NCBI GenBank assembly: GCA_002297935.1 | Contig: DBLC01000157.1 | Coordinates: 1 to 10,112 of the forward strand | Direction of reading: 5' to 3' | Source of the DNA: Dialister sp. UBA734 | GTDB taxonomy: Bacteria > Bacillota > Negativicutes > Veillonellales > Dialisteraceae | Length of the DNA stretch: 10,112 nt | Part shown: piece by piece, positions 1-5,526 of the stretch | How the letters are laid out: each line of letters starts with the position of its first letter | Numbering within the stretch: the first letter of the stretch is position 1 | The notes under the pieces: generated by a model | Database searches by the model: none | What the model was told of the DNA's origin: nothing | What the model saw: only the letters and a program-made list of their open reading frames with translations | Made by a program: the position numbers and the translations under genes

Positions 1-99
1 CGGTATATACTATTATGTTTGATATCGAACATGGCAGAACAATAACCTTTTATTCCTTATGTCTTATTGCTTTTACAAGTTTTACAGGAATCATGATTT
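1..99. other. AT-rich region upstream of ftsQ
   Basis: No gene is recognised here. The stretch is AT-rich and contains AATAACCTTTTAT at 41-53, a 13-base word that recurs at 4289-4301 upstream of the RNA methyltransferase gene. Frame 3 is open from the window edge to a stop at 105-107, but the translation looks like no protein I know. A TTGATA at 19-24 could be a -35 box, but I see no convincing -10 at the right distance. Confidence 0.4.
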
Positions 100-969
100 A
101 TGGATAATTTCAAAAGCTTCAACGAATTTCGAAGGGAACAGCATGCGGGGAAGCTTCCTGAGGAAAAACAGGAAAAAATCAACCAGGAGCCTTTGCCGGA
201 AGAACCACCGGAGGAAATTCCGGAAGAGCCTGCGGAAGTGCATCACAAAAAGAAACACCATGCCATCCATCGGGGGAAAGCCTACCTGGCTGGTGCAGCA
301 GGGGTAGTAGTCCTTCTGGTCTTGGCGCTTCTCTTTTTGCCCATTCCGCTGGGCTATATCCTTTTGACTGGAACGGATACGTTGACCTTGTCGGACGTTC
401 TCTTTGAAGGACGGATTTCCCAGCCGGTCAATGTGCTGCAAATCAGCAGCAGCGAATTGGAAGAACGGCTCAGCCACGATATTCGTGTGGCCCACGTGAC
501 GGTGACCCGGCATTTCCCTTTCGAGCTGGAAGTGAACGTAGAAGACCGAGTGCCCTTGGCGGTGATTCAAGGAGAAATGAGCTATGCATTCATTGACAAA
601 GAAGGCATGGTGATTGATTCCGTGCAGGCCATTCGCAAAACCGATGTCCCTATGATCACAGGAAAACGACTGGGCAATCTGCTCCTGGGGGATCGTATTT
701 CTCAGCCAGATATCGACAAAGCCCTGGATTTTCTGAATCATCTCTCTCCGGAAGGTCGCAAAGCCTTTTCGGAAGTGAATTTGGGAAATGAAGATAACAT
801 CCGGGCTTACACCCGCGATGGGGTCACCGTTCGGTTAGGTGATGGCAGTGACATGGCCCAGCAGGCTGAACTGGCAGAAAACATGGTGGGTGACGTGAAA
901 GCCCGCGGTCTTTCTGTAGAATATGTGGATGCCAATCTGGCCTCTCCCTTCATTAAACTGAAAAAATAA
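100..969 (+). CDS. ftsQ: Cell division protein FtsQ (DivIB-type, POTRA domain)
   Basis: This is probably FtsQ/DivIB, a bitopic divisome protein that, in known systems, binds FtsB/DivIC and FtsL and helps recruit and control septal peptidoglycan synthesis. The 289-residue product has a charged cytoplasmic tail, with a Pro/Glu-rich stretch (about residues 30-46) followed by a basic HHKKKHH cluster (48-54). A single membrane segment follows at about 62-89. A POTRA-like region begins with LTLSDVLFEGR (95-105) and continues to about 150, followed by the FtsQ domain to about 280 (VPLAVIQGEMSYAFIDKEG, then repeated beta-strand patterns). The length fits the family. The ATG at 100 follows an AGGAA at 86-90. 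The neighbouring ftsZ supports the call, but ftsA, often found between them, is absent. The acidic Pro/Glu tail is less conserved and its role is unknown. Confidence 0.88.
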   Translation: MDNFKSFNEFRREQHAGKLPEEKQEKINQEPLPEEPPEEIPEEPAEVHHKKKHHAIHRGKAYLAGAAGVVVLLVLALLFLPIPLGYILLTGTDTLTLSDVLFEGRISQPVNVLQISSSELEERLSHDIRVAHVTVTRHFPFELEVNVEDRVPLAVIQGEMSYAFIDKEGMVIDSVQAIRKTDVPMITGKRLGNLLLGDRISQPDIDKALDFLNHLSPEGRKAFSEVNLGNEDNIRAYTRDGVTVRLGDGSDMAQQAELAENMVGDVKARGLSVEYVDANLASPFIKLKK

Positions 970-1029
970 AATTTTTTGCATTTTTTATCAAATTGTCTCA
1001 TGGAAACTGTAGCGAAGTTGCCGAAAGTA

Positions 1030-1057
1030 TTGTACAATGTAAGATATGATATATAGA
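1030..1057 (+). promoter_or_regulatory. Possible ftsZ promoter
   Basis: TTGTAC (1030-1035) and TATAGA (1052-1057) are 16 bases apart and lie about 60 bases before the ftsZ start. Other hexamers such as TATGAT (1045-1050) are possible -10 boxes, so the exact placement is uncertain. The -35 overlaps a perfect 10-base palindrome, ATTGTACAAT (1029-1038). There is no clear terminator after ftsQ, so read-through from ftsQ is also possible. Confidence 0.35.
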
Positions 1058-1120
1058 AATAGGGATGTATATACTTAGTCAACTATACATGATCATAACG
1101 CCCTAAAGGAGGAGCAAAAC

Positions 1121-2164
1121 ATGGAACAGTCCGAAATGGCAAATATTAAAGTTATTGGTGTAGGTGGCGGCGGAAATAACGCAGTAGACCGCATGATTGA
1201 TGCAGAAGTCAAAGGAGTCGAATTCTTTGCTGTCAATACAGAAACCCAGGTTCTGAACAAATCCAAAGTAGAAGAAGACCACAGAATCCAGATCGGCGAA
1301 AAGCTGACCAAAGGTCTCGGCGCAGGCGCTAGACCGGAAGTGGGCGAACAGGCTGCAGAAGAATCCAAAGAAGACCTGACCAAAGCACTGACCGGCGCTG
1401 ACATGGTATTCGTTACCGCTGGTATGGGCGGCGGCACTGGTACAGGCGCTGCTCCGGTCGCTGCACAGTGCGCTAGAGAACTGGGCGCTCTGACCATCGC
1501 TGTGGTGACTAAACCATTTTCCTTTGAAGGAAAAGTCAGAGCGAAAAATGCCGCTGAAGGGATTGAACGTCTGAAAAACAGCGTCGATGCCATTCTGGTG
1601 GTACCGAATGATAAATTGATGGGAATCATTGATAAAAAGACTTCCATTAAAGACGCTTTCAAGACCGCTGATGACGTACTTCGTCAGGGCATTCAGGGCA
1701 TTTCCGATTTGATTACCGTTCCTGGCATTATCAACCTGGACTTCGCCGATGTACGTACCATCATGAGCGACCAGGGCGAAGCTCTCATGGGTATCGGTAT
1801 CGGCAGCGGCGACAACCGTGCCGCTGATGCCGCAACTATGGCCATCAACAGCCCGCTGTTGGAACGCAGCATTGACGGTGCCAAAGGCATCATTATCAAC
1901 ATCACCGGCAACGAAGACCTGGGCCTCTTTGAAATCAACGAAGCATCCCAGATCATCACCGAAGCCGCTGACCCAGATGCAAACATCATTTGGGGTACTT
2001 CGGTAGATCCGTCTCTTGACAACGACACCGTAAAAATCACTGTCATCGCTACTGGCTTTGGGGATAAGAAAAAGACACCAACCCAGACATCCACAACCAG
2101 CCGATTCAGCAACACCGTTCGTCCGACCACAGGTATTGCGGTTCCTGAATTCCTTAGAAAATAA
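1121..2164 (+). CDS. ftsZ: Cell division GTPase FtsZ
   Basis: FtsZ is the tubulin-like GTPase that polymerises into the cytoplasmic Z ring and organises the divisome. The 347-residue product shows the nucleotide-binding glycine loop VGGGGNNAVDRM (14-25), the tubulin signature GGGTGTG (103-109) and the T7 synergy loop NLDFADV (205-211), which completes the GTPase site of the next subunit. After a short, Thr/Ser/Lys-rich linker (about 315-337) the protein ends in VPEFLRK, which matches the conserved C-terminal peptide used to bind partners such as FtsA, SepF or ZipA-type anchors. It is somewhat shorter than many FtsZ proteins (commonly 350-400), mainly because the linker is short. A strong AAAGGAGGAG (1105-1114) sets the start. 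It has its own leader and a terminator, so it may be largely monocistronic. Confidence 0.98.
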   Translation: MEQSEMANIKVIGVGGGGNNAVDRMIDAEVKGVEFFAVNTETQVLNKSKVEEDHRIQIGEKLTKGLGAGARPEVGEQAAEESKEDLTKALTGADMVFVTAGMGGGTGTGAAPVAAQCARELGALTIAVVTKPFSFEGKVRAKNAAEGIERLKNSVDAILVVPNDKLMGIIDKKTSIKDAFKTADDVLRQGIQGISDLITVPGIINLDFADVRTIMSDQGEALMGIGIGSGDNRAADAATMAINSPLLERSIDGAKGIIINITGNEDLGLFEINEASQIITEAADPDANIIWGTSVDPSLDNDTVKITVIATGFGDKKKTPTQTSTTSRFSNTVRPTTGIAVPEFLRK

Positions 2165-2175
2165 TTCACAACCGG

Positions 2176-2208
2176 AAAGCCACACCGCAACTCGCAGTGT
2201 GGCTTTTT
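2176..2208 (+). terminator. Rho-independent terminator of ftsZ
   Basis: AAAGCCACAC (2176-2185) pairs perfectly with GTGTGGCTTT (2197-2206), a 10-bp stem with an 11-base loop, and a run of five T (2204-2208) follows. It begins 12 bases after the ftsZ stop. Confidence 0.9.
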
Positions 2209-2261
2209 CCATAAGTAGTGCTATCTAGGATAGGGAAATGTATCAGGCCATTGATTTTCTG

Positions 2262-2289
2262 GTGACTAGTGACTGGTGACTGGGGACTA
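2262..2289 (+). repeat. GTGACTN heptamer array, copy 1
   Basis: There are four contiguous 7-base units: GTGACTA (2262), GTGACTG (2269), GTGACTG (2276) and GGGACTA (2283). The same motif occurs at 5152-5179, 5481-5500 and, inverted, 5527-5556. The unit length is not a multiple of three and the array lies outside genes. It resembles in style the heptanucleotide short tandemly repeated repetitive (STRR) sequences of cyanobacteria; any relation is inference. Confidence 0.85.
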
Positions 2290-2315
2290 GCTTTTCCATT
2301 TCCACTCACCCTAAT

Positions 2316-2350
2316 TAGTAGCTAGGGATTAGTAGCTAGGCCCTAGGAAT
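2316..2350 (+). repeat. TAG-anchored heptamer array
   Basis: Five successive 7-base units all begin with TAG: TAGTAGC (2316), TAGGGAT (2323), TAGTAGC (2330), TAGGCCC (2337) and TAGGAAT (2344). Seen another way, a 14-base unit starting ATTAGTAGCTAGG is repeated at 2314-2327 and 2328-2341. It shares the 7-base period of the GTGACTN arrays but has a different consensus. Confidence 0.75.
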
Positions 2351-2396
2351 TTGGGGGGATGGAAGCGGAAGTAGCATTAGCGTTTATCGGCACATT

Positions 2397-2441
2397 TGAG
2401 GAACCTGAGCATCCTTAGCAATCTGAGAAACTTGAGTAACC
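2397..2441 (+). repeat. Degenerate 9-base tandem repeat upstream of nrdR
   Basis: Five 9-base units can be aligned: TGAGGAACC (2397), TGAGCATCC (2406), TTAGCAATC (2415), TGAGAAACT (2424) and TGAGTAACC (2433). The consensus is about TGAGNAACC. One frame reads as Leu-Arg/Ser-Asn triplets, but it has no proper start and meets TGA at 2444-2446, so it is treated as a non-coding repeat. Confidence 0.7.
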
Positions 2442-2514
2442 TCTGACTACAGGCGGAATCATACTTACTGATCCAATTCCTTAACTTACCTGCATTAATT
2501 AAAGGAGAATTCCT

Positions 2515-3003
2515 ATGAAATGTCCATTTTGCAGCAGCACCGATACGAAGGTGACCGACTCCAGAGATACCGATGATGGCGCATCGATTCGCCGCCGGCG
2601 GCAGTGCCTGTCCTGCGGACGACGTTTCACCACCTATGAAACCGTAGAAACCACACCACTCCGGGTGATCAAGAAAAATGGGACCCGGGAAATGTTTGAC
2701 CGGAATAAACTGCGCAGTGGATTGGTGAGGGCTTGTGAAAAAAGAAATATCACCACCTCCCAAATCGAAGACATTGTCAATCACATCGAGCGGACCATCC
2801 GAAATGACCTGAAGCAGGAAGTTTCCAGCGAACGGATTGGTAACTTGGTGATGGACGAACTGCGCCAGTTGGACCAGGTGGCCTATGTGCGTTTTGCGTC
2901 GGTGTATCGAGAATTTAAAGATATTGGAAGTTTCATGAACGAATTGAAGACCTTGATGGGCCATTCCAAATCGATTGAACATAAAGGAAACCATGATGAA
3001 TAA
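2515..3003 (+). CDS. nrdR: Transcriptional repressor NrdR
   Basis: NrdR is a cytoplasmic, nucleotide-sensing repressor that binds NrdR boxes in front of ribonucleotide reductase operons. The product has 162 residues, slightly longer than the usual 150-160. An N-terminal zinc ribbon is given by Cys3, Cys6, Cys31 and Cys34 (CPFC and CLSC), with the basic RRRRQ just before the second pair. An ATP-cone domain runs from about 48 to 138, starting VIKKNGTREMFDRNKL. The C-terminal tail (about 145-162) is hydrophilic and variable. The ATG at 2515 is preceded by AAAGGAG (2501-2507). The gene overlaps gmhA at its 3' end. No nrd gene is in the window, so its targets are elsewhere. Confidence 0.97.
   Translation: MKCPFCSSTDTKVTDSRDTDDGASIRRRRQCLSCGRRFTTYETVETTPLRVIKKNGTREMFDRNKLRSGLVRACEKRNITTSQIEDIVNHIERTIRNDLKQEVSSERIGNLVMDELRQLDQVAYVRFASVYREFKDIGSFMNELKTLMGHSKSIEHKGNHDE
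2983..2990 (+). promoter_or_regulatory. Ribosome binding site for gmhA inside nrdR
   Basis: AAAGGAAA lies within the last codons of nrdR. It is 7 bases (counted from the GGA) before the ATG at 2996 and 4 bases before the ATG at 2993. It therefore favours one of these ATGs over the in-frame TTG at 2975, which lies upstream of the site. Confidence 0.6.
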
Positions 3004-3568
3004 AGAAACCATAGCGTCTTGCTTCGCTGCCCATGCAGAAGCTTTAGAAAAGACGAAAGCTCTATTTCCTGTCATTTACGAAATGGCAACCACTTGTTAT
3101 GACGCTCTCCAAGCGGGGCACAAGATTCTGATTTGCGGCAACGGTGGTAGTGCTGCCGATGCCCAGCATATCGCAGCCGAACTGGTAGGAAGATACCACA
3201 ACGAACGAATTTCCCTGCCATCCATCGCTCTCACTACAGACACCTCCATTTTGACCGCCGTAGGCAATGACTATGCCTTTGACCGTATCTTTGCTCGCCA
3301 GGTAGAAGGACTGGGCCAGGCAGGGGATGTGCTTTGGGGGATTTCCACCAGTGGTAACAGTGCCAACGTGAATGAAGCACTGAAAGTGGCTAAAGAAAAA
3401 GGCATGAAAACCATCGGTTCTACAGGGAAAACAGGAGGCACCATGGTGTCTCTCTGCGACACCGCATTGGTGATTCCTTCCGACGTGACCGCCCGCATTC
3501 AGGAAATGCACATGCTGTGTGCCCACATCATCTGCCAGCTCATTGACGACATGGAGTGGAAAGCATGA
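2996..3568 (+). CDS. gmhA: Sedoheptulose-7-phosphate isomerase GmhA
   Basis: GmhA is a cytoplasmic zinc enzyme that converts sedoheptulose 7-phosphate to D-glycero-D-manno-heptose 7-phosphate, the first step towards lipopolysaccharide core heptose. The 190-residue product is a single SIS domain of the usual length. It shows CGNGGSAADAQHIAAEL (47-63) and the phosphosugar loop STSGNSANV (117-125). His58, Glu62, Gln169 and His177 keep the spacing of the E. coli active-site residues His61, Glu65, Gln172 and His180. ATG codons at 2993 and 2996 are both possible; I chose 2996 on ribosome-site spacing. Either overlaps the end of nrdR, and the 3' end overlaps gmhB by ATGA, which suggests translational coupling across all three genes. 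DiaA-like SIS proteins are relatives, but the gmhB neighbour supports GmhA. Confidence 0.93.
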   Translation: MNKETIASCFAAHAEALEKTKALFPVIYEMATTCYDALQAGHKILICGNGGSAADAQHIAAELVGRYHNERISLPSIALTTDTSILTAVGNDYAFDRIFARQVEGLGQAGDVLWGISTSGNSANVNEALKVAKEKGMKTIGSTGKTGGTMVSLCDTALVIPSDVTARIQEMHMLCAHIICQLIDDMEWKA

Positions 3569-4086
3569 AAGACCATGCAGTGAAAGCGGTTTTCTTTGAC
3601 CGCGATGGGGTGCTCAACCGCGATGACGGATATGTGCATGACAAAGAGCACTTTCACTGGATCGAAGGGGCCAGAGAAGCCATAGCCAGACTTTCCCAAG
3701 AAGGCTGGCTTTTGTTCGTGGTGACCAACCAGAGCGGCATCGCCCGGGGCTACTATACCGAAGAAGACGTGCAGCAGCTCCACCGAGAAATCAATGAAGA
3801 ACTGGCTACTTATGGTGGGCACATCACCGAATTTTTCTACTGTCCCCATCTGCCCGGTGCCAAAGTCAAGAAATACGACCAAATGTGCCACTGCCGGAAA
3901 CCAGAACCAGGGATGATTCTCAAGGCCCTGGAGAAATACCACATCCCCAAAGACCGAGCCATCCTCTTCGGTGACGGACAAAGAGACGTAGAAGCCGCCC
4001 AAAGAGCGGGCATCCGAGGCGTACTCTACACCGGTGGGAACTTGGATGAATTTGTGAGGGCACATCTGATAAACGGTAGATGTTAG
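3565..4086 (+). CDS. gmhB: D-glycero-D-manno-heptose 1,7-bisphosphate 7-phosphatase GmhB
   Basis: GmhB is a HAD-superfamily phosphatase that removes the 7-phosphate from heptose bisphosphate in the nucleotide-heptose pathway. The 173-residue product has the nucleophile motif DRDGVLN (Asp12, Asp14), motif II TNQSG (54-58), a zinc-binding set typical of the family (Cys93 and His95 in CPH, Cys108 and Cys110 in CHC), the RKPEPGM motif (111-117), and FGDGQRD (135-141) with the acidic metal ligands. The start ATG at 3565 overlaps the gmhA stop as ATGA and has GGAG at 3553-3556; a GTG at 3556 is a less likely start. HisB-N phosphatases look similar, but adjacency to gmhA favours GmhB. Whether the alpha or beta anomer is used cannot be read here. 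The kinase and nucleotidyltransferase steps are not in the window. Confidence 0.92.
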   Translation: MKDHAVKAVFFDRDGVLNRDDGYVHDKEHFHWIEGAREAIARLSQEGWLLFVVTNQSGIARGYYTEEDVQQLHREINEELATYGGHITEFFYCPHLPGAKVKKYDQMCHCRKPEPGMILKALEKYHIPKDRAILFGDGQRDVEAAQRAGIRGVLYTGGNLDEFVRAHLINGRC

Positions 4087-4117
4087 AATTAGTGGCGACC
4101 TATAGTTTATGAAGGTT

Positions 4118-4153
4118 ATTGTTTCGTATGTTCCATAGCAGACAATAGTTTTT
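4118..4153 (+). terminator. Weak possible terminator after gmhB
   Basis: ATTGTTT (4118-4124) can pair with AGACAAT (4140-4146, one G-U pair), with a further TAT/ATA pairing nearer the loop and two mismatches between. Five T follow at 4149-4153. The stem is AT-rich and interrupted, so termination would be inefficient. No better terminator is seen between gmhB and the next promoter. Confidence 0.3.
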
Positions 4154-4168
4154 ATACCAATGGAGTCT

Positions 4169-4239
4169 AGGTTATTAAGGGTTATAAAGGGGTATGTGAT
4201 TTTGTTAGATGCATAACCTATTCATAACCTTTTTAACCT
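4169..4239. repeat. Imperfect inverted repeat with GGTTAT/ATAACC cluster
   Basis: The segment 4169-4196 matches the reverse complement of 4212-4239 at 19 of 28 positions by hand alignment. The left arm holds GGTTAT at 4170 and 4180 and GGGTAT at 4190 (10-base period). The right arm holds CATAACC at 4212 and 4223 and TTTAACC at 4232 or nearby (about 11-base and 10-base spacing). Its right edge abuts the -35 box at 4241. A role as operator or RNA hairpin is inference. Confidence 0.6.
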
Positions 4240-4240
4240 T

Positions 4241-4270
4241 TTGACAAGCCATATTCTTGCATGGTAAAAC
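4241..4270 (+). promoter_or_regulatory. Promoter of the RNA methyltransferase gene
   Basis: A perfect -35 box TTGACA (4241-4246) is separated by 18 bases from TAAAAC (4265-4270). TGG precedes the -10, giving an extended -10. The predicted transcript would start near 4277, about 84 bases before the ATG at 4361. Confidence 0.6.
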
Positions 4271-4349
4271 ATAACAAATCAGCACAATAATAACCTTTTA
4301 TATGATGCGGTATTATATCATTTGCTGCATTTCTCTATTATTTCAATAC

Positions 4350-4353
4350 AGGA
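4350..4353 (+). promoter_or_regulatory. Ribosome binding site setting the methyltransferase start
   Basis: AGGA ends 7 bases before the ATG at 4361. The in-frame TTG at 4322 has no such site and would add 13 residues with no family counterpart, so 4361 is preferred. Confidence 0.55.
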
Positions 4354-4360
4354 TACAACT

Positions 4361-5149
4361 ATGGAAGAAATTACCAGTCGTAACAATAAATGGATCAAAC
4401 GGGCGTTGCAGCTGAAGCAGAAAAAGTTCAGAGACCGCTATGGGATGTTTCTCATGGAAGGACTCCGCAGCACGGAAGATGCGATTCATCAGGACATCAG
4501 AGATTGTGTCTGCCTGATTCAAAAAGACCAGCTGGCCAATGAACGGGTACAGGCCATGGTGGAAGCAGGGAAGGCACTCCATTGGCTCTTCCTTTCCCCC
4601 GATGACGCATTGATGAAGCTTCTGTCAGGCACCGAGCACGGCCAGGGGATTATTCTGCTGGTGAAAAAGAAAACCTATGACAAAGACACCCTTCTGACAA
4701 AGAAAGAAGGATTTTTTGTGGTATTGGACTCCGTGCAGGACCCAGGAAATATGGGGACCATTCTTCGTACCGCCGCTGCCGCAGGAGTGGATGCGGTGCT
4801 CCTCACCAAAGGCTGCACCGATGTGTATGCCGAAAAAGCAGTGCGAAGCTCCATGGGAAGCATCCTCCGCATTCCAGTCTATGAAAATATCGATATTTCC
4901 TTCTTGACCAAATGGAAACAGCAATCAGGCCTTCCCCTCTATGGCACCGCCTTGGAACAGGCCCGGCCCTATAAAGAAATTGGAACCATTCAGAAGGGGA
5001 TCTTCATGTTTGGCAACGAAGGCAACGGCATCTCTCAAGAACTGCTGGCCCTGGCGGACCAGAACCTGTACATCCCTCTAGCCGGCACAGTGGAATCCCT
5101 CAACGTCTCCATCGCCTGCGGCATCATCCTGTTCCATTTTATGGGATAA
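4361..5149 (+). CDS. TrmH/SpoU-family RNA 2'-O-methyltransferase
   Basis: This is probably a SAM-dependent methyltransferase acting on the 2'-OH of a nucleotide in rRNA or tRNA. The 262-residue product has an N-terminal substrate-binding domain of the SpoU_sub_bind type (about 1-105; SRNNKWIKRALQLKQKK, then FLMEG). The SPOUT catalytic domain has three motifs in order: LDSVQDPGNMGTILRTA (122-138, with Asn130 and the catalytic-type Arg136), FMFGNEGNGIS (215-225), and IPLAGTVESLNVSIA (238-252). The last two form the trefoil knot that binds SAM. The length fits the family. In many Firmicutes such a gene precedes pheST; here pheST is not next to it. It appears monocistronic, with its own promoter. 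The exact RNA target cannot be told, so no symbol is given. Confidence 0.93.
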   Translation: MEEITSRNNKWIKRALQLKQKKFRDRYGMFLMEGLRSTEDAIHQDIRDCVCLIQKDQLANERVQAMVEAGKALHWLFLSPDDALMKLLSGTEHGQGIILLVKKKTYDKDTLLTKKEGFFVVLDSVQDPGNMGTILRTAAAAGVDAVLLTKGCTDVYAEKAVRSSMGSILRIPVYENIDISFLTKWKQQSGLPLYGTALEQARPYKEIGTIQKGIFMFGNEGNGISQELLALADQNLYIPLAGTVESLNVSIACGIILFHFMG

Positions 5150-5151
5150 TG

Positions 5152-5179
5152 GTGACTCGTGACTAGTGACTGGTGACTC
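5152..5179 (+). repeat. GTGACTN heptamer array, copy 2
   Basis: The units are GTGACTC (5152), GTGACTA (5159), GTGACTG (5166) and GTGACTC (5173). The array starts two bases after the methyltransferase stop codon, and no separate terminator is seen for that gene. Confidence 0.85.
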
Positions 5180-5209
5180 GGAATTAAGAAATATGGCTCT
5201 ACCCGTAAT

Positions 5210-5292
5210 CGTCATTTCGACCGACGGGATTTGTGCGTAATGACGCAGTAGGGGAGTTCGGTACGATGTTGGACAAAAGTGGAGAAATCTCA
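5210..5292. repeat. Dispersed-repeat-like element with CGTCATTTCGA and GAGAAATCTC ends
   Basis: The block begins CGTCATTTCGACCG and ends AGTGGAGAAATCTC. From memory, these end words are typical of intergenic dispersed elements found in many bacterial genomes. Internally, CGTCATT (5210-5216) is inverted as AATGACG (5239-5245), giving a 7-bp stem with a 22-base loop. The middle is longer than in copies I recall. Only one copy is in this window, so its repeated nature cannot be confirmed here. Confidence 0.4.
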
Positions 5293-5398
5293 AAGCAGTA
5301 GCGGTAAACGATACAGCTGACGCATATCGTTATGGTCTATTCTGAAAGTAAACGCTTTTTACCTCCAAAGCTATATAAAAAATTTATGATTCACCCCA

Positions 5399-5427
5399 TT
5401 GTCAAAAATTTGGCTATAGGGTAAACT
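5399..5427 (+). promoter_or_regulatory. Probable promoter of the ACT-hom-thrB operon
   Basis: TTGTCA (5399-5404) and TAAACT (5422-5427) are 17 bases apart. A start near 5434 would give a leader of about 175 bases that carries the opposed heptamer arrays. A perfect TATAAT at 5444-5449 is an alternative -10 but lacks a well-placed -35. Confidence 0.45.
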
Positions 5428-5480
5428 TGTGATACAACGTGTATATAATTACATGATTATTGATAGAAATACATTTGGAA

Positions 5481-5500
5481 ACTGGTGGACTGGTGACTGG
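5481..5500 (+). repeat. GTGACTN heptamer array, copy 3 (partial)
   Basis: This short, irregular array reads ACTG, then GTGGACTG (one extra G), then GTGACTGG. GACTGGTGACT (5488-5498) is complementary to 5543-5553 in the inverted array downstream. Confidence 0.7.
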
Positions 5501-5526
5501 AAATAGGAAAACACTCATTCCAAATA

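Larger units (their letters stand above)
2209..2514. other. Gene-free stretch with three tandem repeat blocks
   Basis: No supported gene lies between the ftsZ terminator and nrdR. The stretch holds a GTGACTN heptamer array (2262-2289), a TAG-anchored heptamer array (2316-2350) and a 9-base-period block (2397-2441). I did not find a convincing promoter for nrdR; TTGAGT at 2432-2437 is a possible -35 but has no well-spaced -10. Confidence 0.7.

Noticed and set aside
3..107. Open frame running in from the left edge and ending at 105-107, overlapping the ftsQ start
   Set aside because: The translation is not recognisable and is rich in AT-driven residues, and the DNA carries a word repeated in another intergenic region. 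It could be the tail of an upstream gene, but nothing supports it.
1103..2212. Long minus-strand open frame opposite ftsZ
   Set aside because: It is the antisense shadow of a clear FtsZ gene, and its translation matches no family I know.
2396..2446. Leucine-rich repeat-like peptide encoded by the 9-base repeat
   Set aside because: The frame has a stop at 2378-2380 and no ATG, reaching TGA after 16 codons. It is better explained as a non-coding tandem repeat.
2975..2977. TTG as the start of gmhA
   Set aside because: It lies upstream of the AAAGGAAA ribosome site that fits the ATGs at 2993 and 2996, and would add six residues without support.
5444..5449. Perfect TATAAT as the -10 of the threonine operon
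   Set aside because: No acceptable -35 is found 16-18 bases upstream; the TTGTCA/TAAACT pair at 5399-5427 is better spaced. It remains a possible alternative.
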